This document shows, piece by piece, positions 8,898 to 18,510 of a stretch of 49,874 nucleotides of DNA. Made by a program: the position numbers and the translations under genes. Below the pieces are notes generated by a model. That model searched no databases, had not been told where the DNA came from, and worked only from the letters and a program-made list of their open reading frames with translations. Source of the DNA: Micromonospora gifhornensis (GTDB lineage: Bacteria; Actinomycetota; Actinomycetes; Mycobacteriales; Micromonosporaceae); NCBI RefSeq assembly GCF_016863515.1, contig NZ_BOPA01000046.1:1-49874 (forward strand), read 5' to 3'. The first letter of the stretch is position 1, and every line of letters begins with the position of its first letter.

Positions 8898-10055
8898 TCA
8901 GCCGCGGGCGGTGGCCTGCGCCACGAGCTGGGCGAAGCGGGCACCGGTCGCGGTCCAGGTGAACTGGGCCGCGTGGGTCAGCGCAGCCTCACCCATCGCC
9001 TTGCGCCGTACGTCGTCGGCGAGCAGTTCGCGGACGACGGCGGTGAACTCCTGTTCGTCGTCGACGAGCAGGCCGGTCTCCGTGTCGACCATCGCCTCGG
9101 CCACCCCTCCGGCGTAGCGGAACGCCACAGTCGGGGTGCTGCACGCGGCGGCCTCCACGATGGTCAGTCCCCAGCCTTCCTTGAGCGACGGGGTGAGGGC
9201 GAGCCAGGCCGAGCAGAGCAGGGCGTGCTTCTCCTCCTCGCTGACGAAACCGGTGAACCGCACCCGGTCGGTGATGCCGAGCGACTCGGACAACTCGCGT
9301 AGTGGCTCCTCCCACCAGCCCTGCCCGGCCACCACCAGCTCCAGTTCCGGCAGCTCGTCGGCGAGCTCGGCGACCGTCCGCAGGGCGATCTCCACCCGCT
9401 TGTGCGGCACCAGCCGGCCGAGCACCAGCAGCGACGGATGGGGCGTACGCGGCAGGGACGGGCCGGTCACGGTGGGGGTGCCGTTCGGCACCACGTCGAT
9501 CCGCTCGGCGTCCACGCCCAGCGTGGTCAACTCCGTCCGGCTGGCCTCGGAGACGGTGACGTAGCGGCAGCGCCGGTAGAGCCGTACCGCCAGCCACGAT
9601 TCGATCCACCAGCCCAGCCGGGACATCCACGGGCCGAACACCACAGGCCACTGCTCCCGATGCACGTGGTGCACAAGCGCGATGACCGGTCGGCCGACGT
9701 AGAGCGGGGCGAAGAACGGCACCCCGTTGCAGACGTCCACGACCAGGTCGGGTCGGCCCAGGCCGCGTCGACCCAGTGGGCCGAAACCGAAGCGACCGGC
9801 CAGGCAGGTGAGCGCTGCCCGTAGGTAGACGGTCATCCGGGAGCCGCGGCGCAGCAGCCGTACGCCGGTTTCGGTGGTCTCGGCCGGGCCCGCGTTGTCG
9901 TGCGCGGCACAGAGCAGAGTCACCCGGTTGCCTGCTGTGACGAGTTCGGCGGCGATGCGTTCGATGTAGACCTCGGAGCCGCCGCCCTCGGGGTTTGTGG
10001 TGTCGCGCCAGTTGAGGAACAGGACGTGGCGGGAGGGGGTGTCGGAGTTGTCCAC
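8898..10055 (-). CDS. GT4 glycosyltransferase resembling Rv0225
   Basis: The 385-residue protein is a GT-B fold glycosyltransferase of family 4. It has the N-terminal EGGGSEVYIERIAAEL signature, a C-terminal donor half with VLGRLVPHKRVEIAL, and the donor-site block WGLTIVEAAACSTPTVAF. It transfers sugar from a nucleotide donor at the cytoplasmic membrane face. I start it at GTG 10055, five bases after AGGAG; the frame stays open much further upstream but without credible protein sequence. Length and opposite orientation to its neighbours match Rv0225 of mycobacteria. Acceptor unknown; an envelope glycan or glycolipid is likely from context. Confidence 0.88.
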   Translation of the reverse strand: MDNSDTPSRHVLFLNWRDTTNPEGGGSEVYIERIAAELVTAGNRVTLLCAAHDNAGPAETTETGVRLLRRGSRMTVYLRAALTCLAGRFGFGPLGRRGLGRPDLVVDVCNGVPFFAPLYVGRPVIALVHHVHREQWPVVFGPWMSRLGWWIESWLAVRLYRRCRYVTVSEASRTELTTLGVDAERIDVVPNGTPTVTGPSLPRTPHPSLLVLGRLVPHKRVEIALRTVAELADELPELELVVAGQGWWEEPLRELSESLGITDRVRFTGFVSEEEKHALLCSAWLALTPSLKEGWGLTIVEAAACSTPTVAFRYAGGVAEAMVDTETGLLVDDEQEFTAVVRELLADDVRRKAMGEAALTHAAQFTWTATGARFAQLVAQATARG

Positions 10056-10313
10056 GCTGCTCCTACCGACGAGTAAGTGAGCACGATCGCGCCACCCTAG
10101 GGCGGTCCGACCCGGGTGCGCAATGGGCAGATCCGGCAGCGTGGGTCGGATGTCGGTTCGTCGATCAGGGGTTTGCCGAGCCGCACAAACCTTGGCAGGG
10201 TGTGCAGCGCAGCAGCGTGCGATGCTCGCCTGCCCGGCACGGCGAACCCGTCGCGACGCCGGTGACCTGCGGTGACGTGTCGTCCGCAGGGGTGACGAGG
10301 AGGTGAGGCGGCG

Positions 10314-11981
10314 GTGGAGGCCGACCGTCGCGCGCCCACGCGCGCCCTGTCCCACCGGTCGCCGGTGGTGCTGCTCAGTGCCGCCCTGGTGGTGCTGCTG
10401 GCCGGCTGGGCGGCGGTGGCCTACGTGCGCGCCGACCGTGGCACGCCGACCTGTGTCGAACAGGTGCGGCTGCGGGTGGCTGCCGCCCCGGTCATCGCGC
10501 CGGCGCTGGACCGGGTGGCGCGGGCCAACGCCGGCAACCAGCCGTGCGTCTCGGTCGAGGTGCAGGCCCGACCGTCGGCGGCGGTGGCCCGGGAACTCGC
10601 CGAGGGCGCTGACGTGGCCGACGCCTGGCTGCCGGAGTCCACGTTCTGGCTGCGACGGGCCCGGGCCGCAGGTGCCTTCGAGGTTCCGGGCGCGGGCACC
10701 TCGGTGGCGAGCACCCCGGTGGTGCTGGCGGTCACCGAACGGGTCGCCCGCCGCTCCGGCTGGCCGGCCAAGCCGCTGACCTGGAAATCCCTGGTGGGCA
10801 CCAAGGCGCGGCAGGTCCAGGTCGGGCTGCCCGACCCGGCGGCCGACCCGGCCGGAGCCGGCGCCCTGATCGGCGTACGGGTGCTGGCCGACGACAACGG
10901 GGACTCGGCGGCGACCGTGGCGGCGACCCTGCGTCGCCTCGCCACCCGCACCTTCAGCCCGGCCGAGCAGGCCAGCACGCTGACGCCCGGCCGTGACCTG
11001 CCGGGCCGCGTCGACGTGGTCGCCGCCAGCGAGCAGGCCGTGCTCGAACACAACGCGTTGACCACGTCCGGCAAGCTGGTCGCCGCGTACCCGGAGATCG
11101 CCGTGCCCTGGCTCGACCTGCCGTACGTGGTGCTGCCCGCCGCGCAGGAGCGGGTGCGCGACGCCGCCGCGAGGCTTCTCACCGAACTGCTCACCGCCAC
11201 CAGCCGGGACATCTTCGTCGGCCACGGCTTCCGGACCGCGTCGGGTTTCCCGCCGGCCATGCCGAGCGACGACCGGCTGCGGGCGGACGAACGCCGGCCG
11301 GTGCCACTACCCGCCGAGGAGACCGTCACCGACGTGCTGACCGGCTGGAGCGGCGTGCAGCGCAGTGCCCGGATCCTCACCCTGCTGGACGTCTCGGGTT
11401 CGATGGCCGCGCAGGTGCCCGGTGGGGGGACCCGGCTCGACGCCACGGTCCGGGCCGCCGAGGAGGGTGCGGCGCTGCTGCTGGACAACAGCGAACTCGG
11501 CGTCTGGGCGTTCGCCACCAACCTCGACGGCGAACGGGACCACCAGGAGATCCTGCCGGTGGCTCCGCTGGGCGCTCAACGTGACAGGTTGGCCGAGGCG
11601 TTGGCGGCCGTCCGGGTCGAGCCGCAGGGCGGCACCGGGCTGTACGACAGCACGCTTGCCGCGTACCGCGACGCCCGGCGGAACTGGACTCCCGGGCGGA
11701 TCAACCTGGTGCTGGTGATGACCGACGGCCGCAACGAGGACGCCGACAGCATCGGCCGGGCCGCCCTGCTCGCCGAACTCAAACGCATGCAGGAACCGCG
11801 CCGACCACTGCCGATCATCTTCATCGGGCTGGGCGGTGCCATCGACCCGGAGGAGTTGGAGGCGATCGCGAAGGTCACCGGCGGCCGGGTCTTCGTCACC
11901 GCACAGCCCAGCGGCATGCGCCGCATCTTCTTCTCCGCCCTGGCGGATCTGAGCTGCCTGCCACCGGAGTGCCGCCGATGA
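10314..11981 (+). CDS. Secreted VWA-domain protein with substrate-binding-like N-terminus
   Basis: The 555-residue protein has an N-terminal membrane anchor (about 20-40), a region at about 50-330 resembling periplasmic solute-binding proteins (VRVAAAPVIAP; LPDPAADPAGAGAL), then a von Willebrand A domain. The MIDAS metal site is complete: DVSGS at D359, the threonine of GGTGLYD, and the aspartate of MTDGRNED. VWA domains bind partner proteins through a metal ion. Start is GTG 10314 with GAGGAGGTG eight bases upstream. The stop overlaps the aftD ATG (ATGA), so the two are co-translated, which suggests a partner or scaffold for the arabinosyltransferase. Confidence 0.85.
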   Translation: MEADRRAPTRALSHRSPVVLLSAALVVLLAGWAAVAYVRADRGTPTCVEQVRLRVAAAPVIAPALDRVARANAGNQPCVSVEVQARPSAAVARELAEGADVADAWLPESTFWLRRARAAGAFEVPGAGTSVASTPVVLAVTERVARRSGWPAKPLTWKSLVGTKARQVQVGLPDPAADPAGAGALIGVRVLADDNGDSAATVAATLRRLATRTFSPAEQASTLTPGRDLPGRVDVVAASEQAVLEHNALTTSGKLVAAYPEIAVPWLDLPYVVLPAAQERVRDAAARLLTELLTATSRDIFVGHGFRTASGFPPAMPSDDRLRADERRPVPLPAEETVTDVLTGWSGVQRSARILTLLDVSGSMAAQVPGGGTRLDATVRAAEEGAALLLDNSELGVWAFATNLDGERDHQEILPVAPLGAQRDRLAEALAAVRVEPQGGTGLYDSTLAAYRDARRNWTPGRINLVLVMTDGRNEDADSIGRAALLAELKRMQEPRRPLPIIFIGLGGAIDPEELEAIAKVTGGRVFVTAQPSGMRRIFFSALADLSCLPPECRR

Positions 11982-14900
11982 GCCGCCCGCTGGCATCGCC
12001 CCTGAGCCGGGCGTCGGCACGCGTGCGCCGCTCGCCCGGTACGGTGCTGTCGCTGCTGCTGCTCACCGCCATCGCCTTCGCGCAGCGGCCCGGTCAGGTC
12101 ACCTTCGACACCAAGCTCGACCTGGCCGCCAACCCGATCCACTTCATGGCCCGCGCGTTGCACCTGTGGAACCCGGAGGCCACCGCCGGGGAGCTGCAGA
12201 ACCAGGCGTACGGCTACCTGTTCCCGATGGGACCGTTCTTCGCCGCCGGCCAACTGCTCGACATTCCACAGTGGATCACCCAGCGGCTGTGGACGGCGCT
12301 GCTGCTGGCCGCCGCGTTCTACGGGCTGCTGCGGCTGGCCCGGGCGATGGACATCGGCACCGAACCGACCCGGTATGCGGCGGCGCTCGGCTACGCGCTG
12401 GCCCCGCGCATCCTCACCGAGGTCGGCGCGCTGTCGTCGGAGACGCTCTCCGCCGCGATGCTGCCCTGGGTGCTGCTGCCGCTGGTGACCGTACGCCGGA
12501 TCGGCTCGCCACGCCGGGCCGCCGCGCTCTCCGCGCTGGCTGTGCTCGGCATGGGCGGGATCAACGCGGCGGTGGTGCTGATGGCGCTGGTGCTGCCCGG
12601 CGTCTGGCTGCTGACCCGGCGCTGGGACGCCGAGCACCGGCGGCTGGTCGCCTGGTGGTGCGTCTGCGTGGTCGGGGTGTGCCTGTGGTGGATCGTGCCG
12701 CTGCTGCTGCTCGGCCAGTACAGCCTGCCCTTCCTCGACTACATCGAGTCGTCCACCACCACCACTGCGGTGGCATCGCTGTTCCAGGCGGTACGCGGCA
12801 CGAACCAGTGGGTCGCGTACATCGTGCAGGGCGAGCCGTGGTGGCCGGCCGGCTGGCTGCTGATCGACCACCCGGTGTTGATGGCCCTCACCGCGGTGGT
12901 CGCGTTGATCGGGTTGGCCGGGTTGGCCGGCAACCTGCTGCCCCAGCGGCGGTTCCTGGTGGCCGGCTTCCTCGCCGGGCTGACCCTGCTCACCATCGGC
13001 TACGTCGGCGCGGTGGACAGCCCGGTCTCCGAACTGGTCCGAGGGCTGCTCGACGGTCCGCTCGCCCCGCTGCGCAACGTGCACAAGCTCGACCCGGTGC
13101 TGCGGCTGCCGCTGATGCTCGGTTTCGCGCACGGCGTCGACGCGGTGGCCACCCGGATGCACCACGCGCTGGCCCGACGTCGACCCGGTGTGCGGCTGCG
13201 CCCGCTGGTCTTCGTACCGGTGCTGATGCTGGTGCTGGGTGCGGCCGCACCGGCCTGGCTGGGGCTGCTGCGTCCCGGCCCGGGCTGGGCGGACCTGCCG
13301 CCGCACTGGCGGTCGGCGGCGACCTGGCTGGCCGACCGGGACGCGCTGGCCCGCACGCTGATGGTGCCCGGTTCCGGTTTCGGGCAGTACGAGTGGGGGC
13401 GTACGGTCGACGAGCCGTTGCAGGCCCTGGCCGGCGCGCCGTGGGCGGTCCGCCACCAGATCCCGCTCGGCTCGGCCGGTAACACCCGGATGATGGACAC
13501 CGTCGAGGAGGTGCTGGCCAGCGGTCGTGGCTCCACCGGGCTGGCCGACCTGCTCGCCCGTTCCGGGTTCCGGCACCTGCTGCTGCGCAACGACATCGAC
13601 CGCATCCAGGTGGACGCCCCACCGGTGGCGGTGCTGCGCCGGGCGTTGGCCGAGTCGCCTGGCATCACCCGGGTCGCCACCTTCGGCAGCACCGACGCCC
13701 TGACCCGGACGATCGGCAGCCCGGTCGACGAGGGGTTCGACACCCTGCCGGCGATCGAGGTGTACCAGGTCGACGCGCCGGTCCCGGCCGCCTCAGCGGT
13801 GCTCACCGCCGACGTACCCACGGTCAGTGGCGGCCCGGAATCCCTGCTGGCCCTGCTGGAACAGGGCGTGGTGGAACGGGACCGACCGGTGGTGCTCGCC
13901 GGCGACCGGGACGAAACACCGGAGGCGACAGGCGACTCGTGGATCGTCACCGACGGGCTGCGCCGCCGGGAACGCGACATCGGCCGGGTGCGGGACAACC
14001 TCTCCCAGACGTTGACCGCGAACGAGTCGGGACGGCAGGGCCGGGTCGCCCTCGACCTGCTGCCCTTCTCCGGCGAGCAGCATCAGACCACCGCGACCTA
14101 CCAGGGCGTACGCGAGGTGTCGGCGTCCTCGGCGGTGAGTTTCGTGGACACGCTCGGCCCGGCCGACCCGTCCCGCCTGCCGTTCGCGGCCGTCGACGGC
14201 GACCCGCACACCGCCTGGCACTCGGCACCGTTGAGCGGGCCGGTCGGGCAGTGGCTCGAAGTCGACCTGGACACCCCTCGCCAGGTGGAGAACGTGCGCC
14301 TGTCGTTCGTCACCGACCTGGCCGTGGGCTGGCCGGTGACCCGGTTCCGGCTGACCACCGACCGTGGTTCGGTGGATCACGAGGTGGCCCCCACGCTGGG
14401 CGGGCACACGTACTACACGCTGCCCGGACCGACCAGCCGGGTACGGGTGACCGTGCTGGCGGTGGCCGACGGACGGCTCGACGGTGCCGTCGGCATCCGC
14501 GAGTTGACCATCGCCGACACCGAGCCGCGTCGCGCACTGCGCGCCCCCACCGACCTGCCGCAGGATCCGGCCGGGCCGGTGAGCTGGGTGTTCAGCCGTG
14601 GCCCGGCCGACCGTCCGGCGTGCCACCTCGCCCAGGCGTCGGAAGCCGACCGGATCGTCCCGGTCGGGTCGCCGGTGCGGGCGGCCGACACGGTGATCCG
14701 TTGCGACCGGTTCCTGGCCCGGGTCGGTGAAGAGCCGCTGGGGTTGGACCGGATCTTCCGTAACCCGGCCGCCGGTACGTACCGGATGGCGTTGCGGGCG
14801 GTGGCCCGCCCGGGCGGCGATCTCAAACTCTCCGGCCTGAAGGTGACGGCGAGCGCCTCGTCGCGGCTGGCCGGAGACCCGGCCGTGACGGCGTACGCGG

Positions 14901-16414
14901 CGATCGACGGTGATCCCGGCACGGCCTGGCTCGCCGACACCGGCGACCTGCGGCCCACCCTGCGACTGAGCTGGTCGGGCTCGCGCCGGATCGACCAGCT
15001 GCGGTTGCGGGCCGCGCAACTGCCGGTCGGCTCGCTGCCCGACGAGGTCGAGATCCGCACACCCGGACGCGAGGTGGTCGTGCCGGTGGGCGCCGACGGG
15101 ACGGTGCGCTTCCCGGCGGTACGCACCAACCGGATCGAGATCGTGGTGCGCTCGACCGAACTTCGGATCGCCGACCAGCGGGGCAACGGCTGGCCCGCGA
15201 CCGCGGGGATCGCCGAGGTGGAGATCCCGGCCCTGGCGAAGCTGCTGAAGCCGGTCGACGCCGACACCCGGGTCATCGAGCGGTGCGGCGACGGGCCGAC
15301 CGTCGAGCTGGACGGCCACCGCTACGACACGTCGGTCGACGCTCGACTCGGCGACGTGCTGGCCGGTCGGCCGGTGCCGTTGCGGGTCTGCGGGCCGGGC
15401 GGTGCCGTGCTGGACCTGCCGGCCGGCGGGCACCGGCTGGGCACCTCGCCCTCGAAGGGCTTCCTCGTGCAGGACGCGAGCCTGCGACCGGTGGCGGACG
15501 CGGCTTCCGGTGCGGCGGACGGTGCGACCGCACCCGGGGTGGACGACGCGACCTCGCCTGGGACGGACGGTGCTGTCGATGGTGTCGACAAGCCCCGGCA
15601 TCGGGCCGTGACAGTGCTGGACTGGGCACCGACGGATCGGACGGTCCGGGTCGCCGGTGGGGAGTCGGCGCTGCTGGTGGTGCCGGAGAACGCCAACCCG
15701 GGCTGGACGGCCACGCTTGGCGGTACGCCGTTGACCCCGACCCGGGTGGACGGTTGGCAGCAGGCGTGGGTGCTACCGGCCGGTGCCGGTGGCGAGGTCA
15801 GGTTGATCTTCGCGCCGGACCGCGCCTATCGGGGTGCCCTGCTGGCCGGCGCGTTGACGGTCGTCGGAGTGCTGCTGCTGGCCGCGTGGCCGGCGCGCCG
15901 CCGGTCGGCCCTGGGCCCCGAGCCTGGCGCGTCGGGTGCCGCGTCGCTGGGCCTCGAGCGTGGCTCGTCGGTGGGTGCCGAGCATGCTGCGGCTGTGGAC
16001 GGCGGTAGGGCGGCAGCGATTCCGGCGGAGGCACCGGCCTGGCTGATCGGTGGGCTGCTGGTGGTGTTGCTCGCCGCCCTGGGCGGGGTGCTGCCGGTGG
16101 CGATCGTGCTGGCCGCGATGGTGCTGCGGCAACTGGCCGTGCGGGCCCTGCCGGTGGTGGTGCTCGGCGGCCTCACGGTGGCCACGGTGATCGCGGTGAC
16201 CGGACGGGTGCAGGGCCACGGACAGAGCTGGGCCTACGGCTCCTGGGTGCAGGCGGCAATGCTTGTCGCGGTCGGCGCGGTGGTCGCGGCGGTCATGCCC
16301 ACACCCGGCGTACGGAACGAGCCGCCCGTCGCGCATGATGTGACGCCGGGCACATCCGGACAGCCGCCGCAGGCGGCCGACGACGGGACCGAGGACGGGA
16401 CGGTGACGCGGTGA
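11978..16414 (+). CDS. aftD: AftD-like alpha-(1->3)-arabinofuranosyltransferase
   Basis: The 1478-residue product matches AftD (DUF3367 family, about 1400 residues in mycobacteria), a GT-C enzyme adding branching arabinofuranose from decaprenyl-phosphoryl-arabinose to arabinan on the outer membrane face. N-terminal residues 20-430 hold about eleven membrane segments; the first outer loop has TFDTKLDLAANP with candidate catalytic aspartates D44/D48. Two discoidin-like (F5/8 C) carbohydrate-binding modules follow, marked by DGDPHTAWHS near 740 and DGDPGTAWLA near 977, then C-terminal membrane segments near 1285 and 1350-1435. ATG 11978 lies eight bases after GGAG and overlaps the VWA stop; GTG 11969 is less likely. 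The stop overlaps the methyltransferase start. Confidence 0.88.
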   Translation: MSRPLASPLSRASARVRRSPGTVLSLLLLTAIAFAQRPGQVTFDTKLDLAANPIHFMARALHLWNPEATAGELQNQAYGYLFPMGPFFAAGQLLDIPQWITQRLWTALLLAAAFYGLLRLARAMDIGTEPTRYAAALGYALAPRILTEVGALSSETLSAAMLPWVLLPLVTVRRIGSPRRAAALSALAVLGMGGINAAVVLMALVLPGVWLLTRRWDAEHRRLVAWWCVCVVGVCLWWIVPLLLLGQYSLPFLDYIESSTTTTAVASLFQAVRGTNQWVAYIVQGEPWWPAGWLLIDHPVLMALTAVVALIGLAGLAGNLLPQRRFLVAGFLAGLTLLTIGYVGAVDSPVSELVRGLLDGPLAPLRNVHKLDPVLRLPLMLGFAHGVDAVATRMHHALARRRPGVRLRPLVFVPVLMLVLGAAAPAWLGLLRPGPGWADLPPHWRSAATWLADRDALARTLMVPGSGFGQYEWGRTVDEPLQALAGAPWAVRHQIPLGSAGNTRMMDTVEEVLASGRGSTGLADLLARSGFRHLLLRNDIDRIQVDAPPVAVLRRALAESPGITRVATFGSTDALTRTIGSPVDEGFDTLPAIEVYQVDAPVPAASAVLTADVPTVSGGPESLLALLEQGVVERDRPVVLAGDRDETPEATGDSWIVTDGLRRRERDIGRVRDNLSQTLTANESGRQGRVALDLLPFSGEQHQTTATYQGVREVSASSAVSFVDTLGPADPSRLPFAAVDGDPHTAWHSAPLSGPVGQWLEVDLDTPRQVENVRLSFVTDLAVGWPVTRFRLTTDRGSVDHEVAPTLGGHTYYTLPGPTSRVRVTVLAVADGRLDGAVGIRELTIADTEPRRALRAPTDLPQDPAGPVSWVFSRGPADRPACHLAQASEADRIVPVGSPVRAADTVIRCDRFLARVGEEPLGLDRIFRNPAAGTYRMALRAVARPGGDLKLSGLKVTASASSRLAGDPAVTAYAAIDGDPGTAWLADTGDLRPTLRLSWSGSRRIDQLRLRAAQLPVGSLPDEVEIRTPGREVVVPVGADGTVRFPAVRTNRIEIVVRSTELRIADQRGNGWPATAGIAEVEIPALAKLLKPVDADTRVIERCGDGPTVELDGHRYDTSVDARLGDVLAGRPVPLRVCGPGGAVLDLPAGGHRLGTSPSKGFLVQDASLRPVADAASGAADGATAPGVDDATSPGTDGAVDGVDKPRHRAVTVLDWAPTDRTVRVAGGESALLVVPENANPGWTATLGGTPLTPTRVDGWQQAWVLPAGAGGEVRLIFAPDRAYRGALLAGALTVVGVLLLAAWPARRRSALGPEPGASGAASLGLERGSSVGAEHAAAVDGGRAAAIPAEAPAWLIGGLLVVLLAALGGVLPVAIVLAAMVLRQLAVRALPVVVLGGLTVATVIAVTGRVQGHGQSWAYGSWVQAAMLVAVGAVVAAVMPTPGVRNEPPVAHDVTPGTSGQPPQAADDGTEDGTVTR

Positions 16415-17232
16415 CGACAGCGGACGACCGGGCGCGGCGGGCGGCACGGCGTCGCTTCGCCACCCTGCGCCGGTCGGTGACCCTGTTCCGGGCATTCCTG
16501 GTCGAGCAGACCGACCCGGACCACTTCTACGGGCTGCTGGCCGCCGACTCGGTACGTCAGCTGCACGGCTACACGGAGTTGACCGGCCGGACCGTGCTGG
16601 ACGTGGGCGGTGGGCCGGGGTACTTCGCCGCCGCTTTCCGTGCCGCCGGGTCCTACTACGTCGGGCTCGACCCGGACGTGGGTGACTTCTCCGCAGCCGG
16701 GGAGTCCGTGGCGGGCATGCTGCGGGGCAGCGGCACGGCGCTGCCGGTACGCACCGGCAGCGTGGACATCGCGTTCTCGTCCAACGTGGTGGAACACGTC
16801 GCCGAGCCACCCCGGATGCTCGACGAGATGGTACGGGTCACCCGACCCGGCGGGCTGATCTTCGTGTCGTACACCCCGTGGTTCTCGCCCTGGGGTGGGC
16901 ACGAGACCGCGCCCTGGCACTACCTCGGCGGCGACCGGGCCCGCCGCCGGTACGAACGCCGCACCGGACGGCCGCCGAAGAACCGGTTCCGGGAGACGCT
17001 CTTCCCGGTGTCGATCGCCGACACGCTGCGCTGGGCGCGGAGCAATGACCGGATCGACATGGTCGACGCGCTGCCCCGGTACCACCCGTGGTGGGCCCGC
17101 TGGGTGATCCGGGTTCCCGGGCTGCGGGAAGTGGTGGCCTGGAACTTCGTCCTGGTGTTGCGCCGTCGCGCCGAGCATCAGCCCGACACGGTGCAGAAAT
17201 CAGAGCTGACCGGGGGTCGCGTCGCTATGTGA
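16411..17232 (+). CDS. Class I SAM methyltransferase resembling Rv0224c
   Basis: The 273-residue protein has the SAM-binding motif VLDVGGGPGYFAAAF, the acidic YVGLDPDVG and the Methyltransf_11 motif IAFSSNVVEHVAEP. This is a class I enzyme that methylates small molecules or lipids. Start is GTG 16411, whose GTGA overlaps the aftD TGA, so translation is coupled. The pairing with a DUF3068 gene immediately downstream, and with a GT4 and a membrane protein on the other side of aftD, resembles mycobacterial Rv0224c. Substrate unknown; an envelope lipid or glycan is the natural guess. Confidence 0.85.
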   Translation: MTTADDRARRAARRRFATLRRSVTLFRAFLVEQTDPDHFYGLLAADSVRQLHGYTELTGRTVLDVGGGPGYFAAAFRAAGSYYVGLDPDVGDFSAAGESVAGMLRGSGTALPVRTGSVDIAFSSNVVEHVAEPPRMLDEMVRVTRPGGLIFVSYTPWFSPWGGHETAPWHYLGGDRARRRYERRTGRPPKNRFRETLFPVSIADTLRWARSNDRIDMVDALPRYHPWWARWVIRVPGLREVVAWNFVLVLRRRAEHQPDTVQKSELTGGRVAM

Positions 17233-17300
17233 CTAGGTAGTAACCTCGCGGCCATCCCACTGATTGACACCGACGAAATTCGCTCCTCTAGGGAGGAAAC

Positions 17301-18443
17301 ATGAAGCACCGCGCCGTGGGTGCCGTGCTGTTCGGCGGGGGCGTCCTGCTCCTGGCGTTGGCCGCCGGACTGGTGTTCGTCGTCAAACCGGCGATGACCA
17401 AACTGCCCTACGACCTGGATCCCTCGACCTCGGTCGCCGAGGCCAAGGGCGCGACTTTTCTCCAGATCACCAACGGCGCGGTCGACATCGACCAGGCTGA
17501 CCTGAAGTCCACCATCCTTGTCACTCCGGAACGCGACAAGACCGCGGCGCTCAGCGGTGACCTCGCCGGCGACACCGTGGTGTGGCGGGTCGGTCAGACC
17601 GTCGACCGGACCGACACCAAGGAACTGGTCAGCGCGTACGGCGCGGAACTGGCCCTGGACCGGGTCTCCGGTGCGGCCGTGGAGTGGAACGACCAGTTCC
17701 TCGACGACAGCGGCACCCCGGAGAAGGTCTCGTTCGCCGGGCAGGTCTACAAGTTCCCGTTCAACGCTGCGCAGGGCAACTACGAGGTCTTCGACCGGGA
17801 CCTGCGGCAGACCCGGATGGCCGAGTTCAAGGGCACCGAGGAGATCGAGGGCCTGGAGACGTACCGGTACGAGCAGGTCATCAGCGACGAGAAGCTGCCG
17901 CTGCCCGCCGAGCGGATCGCTCTGCTGCTCGGCGCGCTCGCCCCGGGCGCGACCGCCGGCGACATCGTCTACAGCAACACCCGTACCGTCTGGGTCGACC
18001 CGGTGACCGGCTCCTACATCAAGGTACGGGAGCAGCAGAAGAAGGTGCTGACGCCCAACACGGGCGCACCGGTGACGCTGCTGGACGCGGACTTCGTGTA
18101 CAACGACGAGACCGTGACGGCCTCCGCCGACCGGGCCAAGACGAGCCGGGGCCAGCTGACGATCCTGGGCGTGTGGGCGCCGCTCGCCCTGGTCGTGCTC
18201 GGTCTGGCGCTGATCGTCGCCGCGCTGCTGCTCTCCCGCCGGCCCGCTCCGGCGGCCGTGGGCACCCACCGGGCCGGGGCGGACCCGACGCCGACCCGGG
18301 TGGACCAGCAGGCGGTACGCGACGACGACCGTGCGGCCGGTCCGCTGACCGACGAGATCCCGCCGGCTTCGACCAACTGGCGCTCCGAGGAACCCACCGT
18401 GCCGATCCAGCGCGGCACGCAGGGCGAGGCGGAGAAGCGCTGA
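17301..18443 (+). CDS. DUF3068 (PorA-family) membrane protein
   Basis: The 380-residue protein has an N-terminal membrane segment (about 7-30), a large extracytoplasmic domain to about 285, a second membrane segment at about 290-315, and a polar cytoplasmic tail. Sequence features such as LQITNGAVDIDQADLKST and YSNTRTVWVDPVTGSYIKV fit DUF3068. A DUF3068 protein in Corynebacterineae (Rv0227c group) is linked to lipomannan maturation and lipoarabinomannan synthesis. ATG 17301 follows a near-ideal AGGGAGGAAAC. A TTGACA at 17264-17269 could be a -35 box, but no convincing -10 follows, so it may be read from the aftD operon 69 bases away. A strong terminator follows. Confidence 0.85.
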   Translation: MKHRAVGAVLFGGGVLLLALAAGLVFVVKPAMTKLPYDLDPSTSVAEAKGATFLQITNGAVDIDQADLKSTILVTPERDKTAALSGDLAGDTVVWRVGQTVDRTDTKELVSAYGAELALDRVSGAAVEWNDQFLDDSGTPEKVSFAGQVYKFPFNAAQGNYEVFDRDLRQTRMAEFKGTEEIEGLETYRYEQVISDEKLPLPAERIALLLGALAPGATAGDIVYSNTRTVWVDPVTGSYIKVREQQKKVLTPNTGAPVTLLDADFVYNDETVTASADRAKTSRGQLTILGVWAPLALVVLGLALIVAALLLSRRPAPAAVGTHRAGADPTPTRVDQQAVRDDDRAAGPLTDEIPPASTNWRSEEPTVPIQRGTQGEAEKR

Positions 18444-18461
18444 CCCGCTGAGCACGTCAAC

Positions 18462-18500
18462 GCCGAAGGGGTGGACCCACGGGGGGCCCACCCCTTCGGC
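18462..18500. terminator. Bidirectional terminator hairpin
   Basis: A perfect 13-bp stem (18462-18474 with 18488-18500) surrounds a C/G-rich loop between the convergent DUF3068 and DUF885 genes. It ends the envelope glycan locus. Confidence 0.85.
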
Positions 18501-18510
18501 ATGTGCGGAC

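Noticed and set aside
10056..11225. N-terminal extension of the GT4 frame
   Set aside because: The extension is antisense to the VWA gene and lacks protein-like sequence; GTG 10055 has a good ribosome binding site and begins just before the family motif.
11576..15601. Long minus-strand open frames (666 and 602 residues) opposite aftD
   Set aside because: They are low-complexity shadow translations of aftD, which has clear domains and translational coupling on the plus strand.
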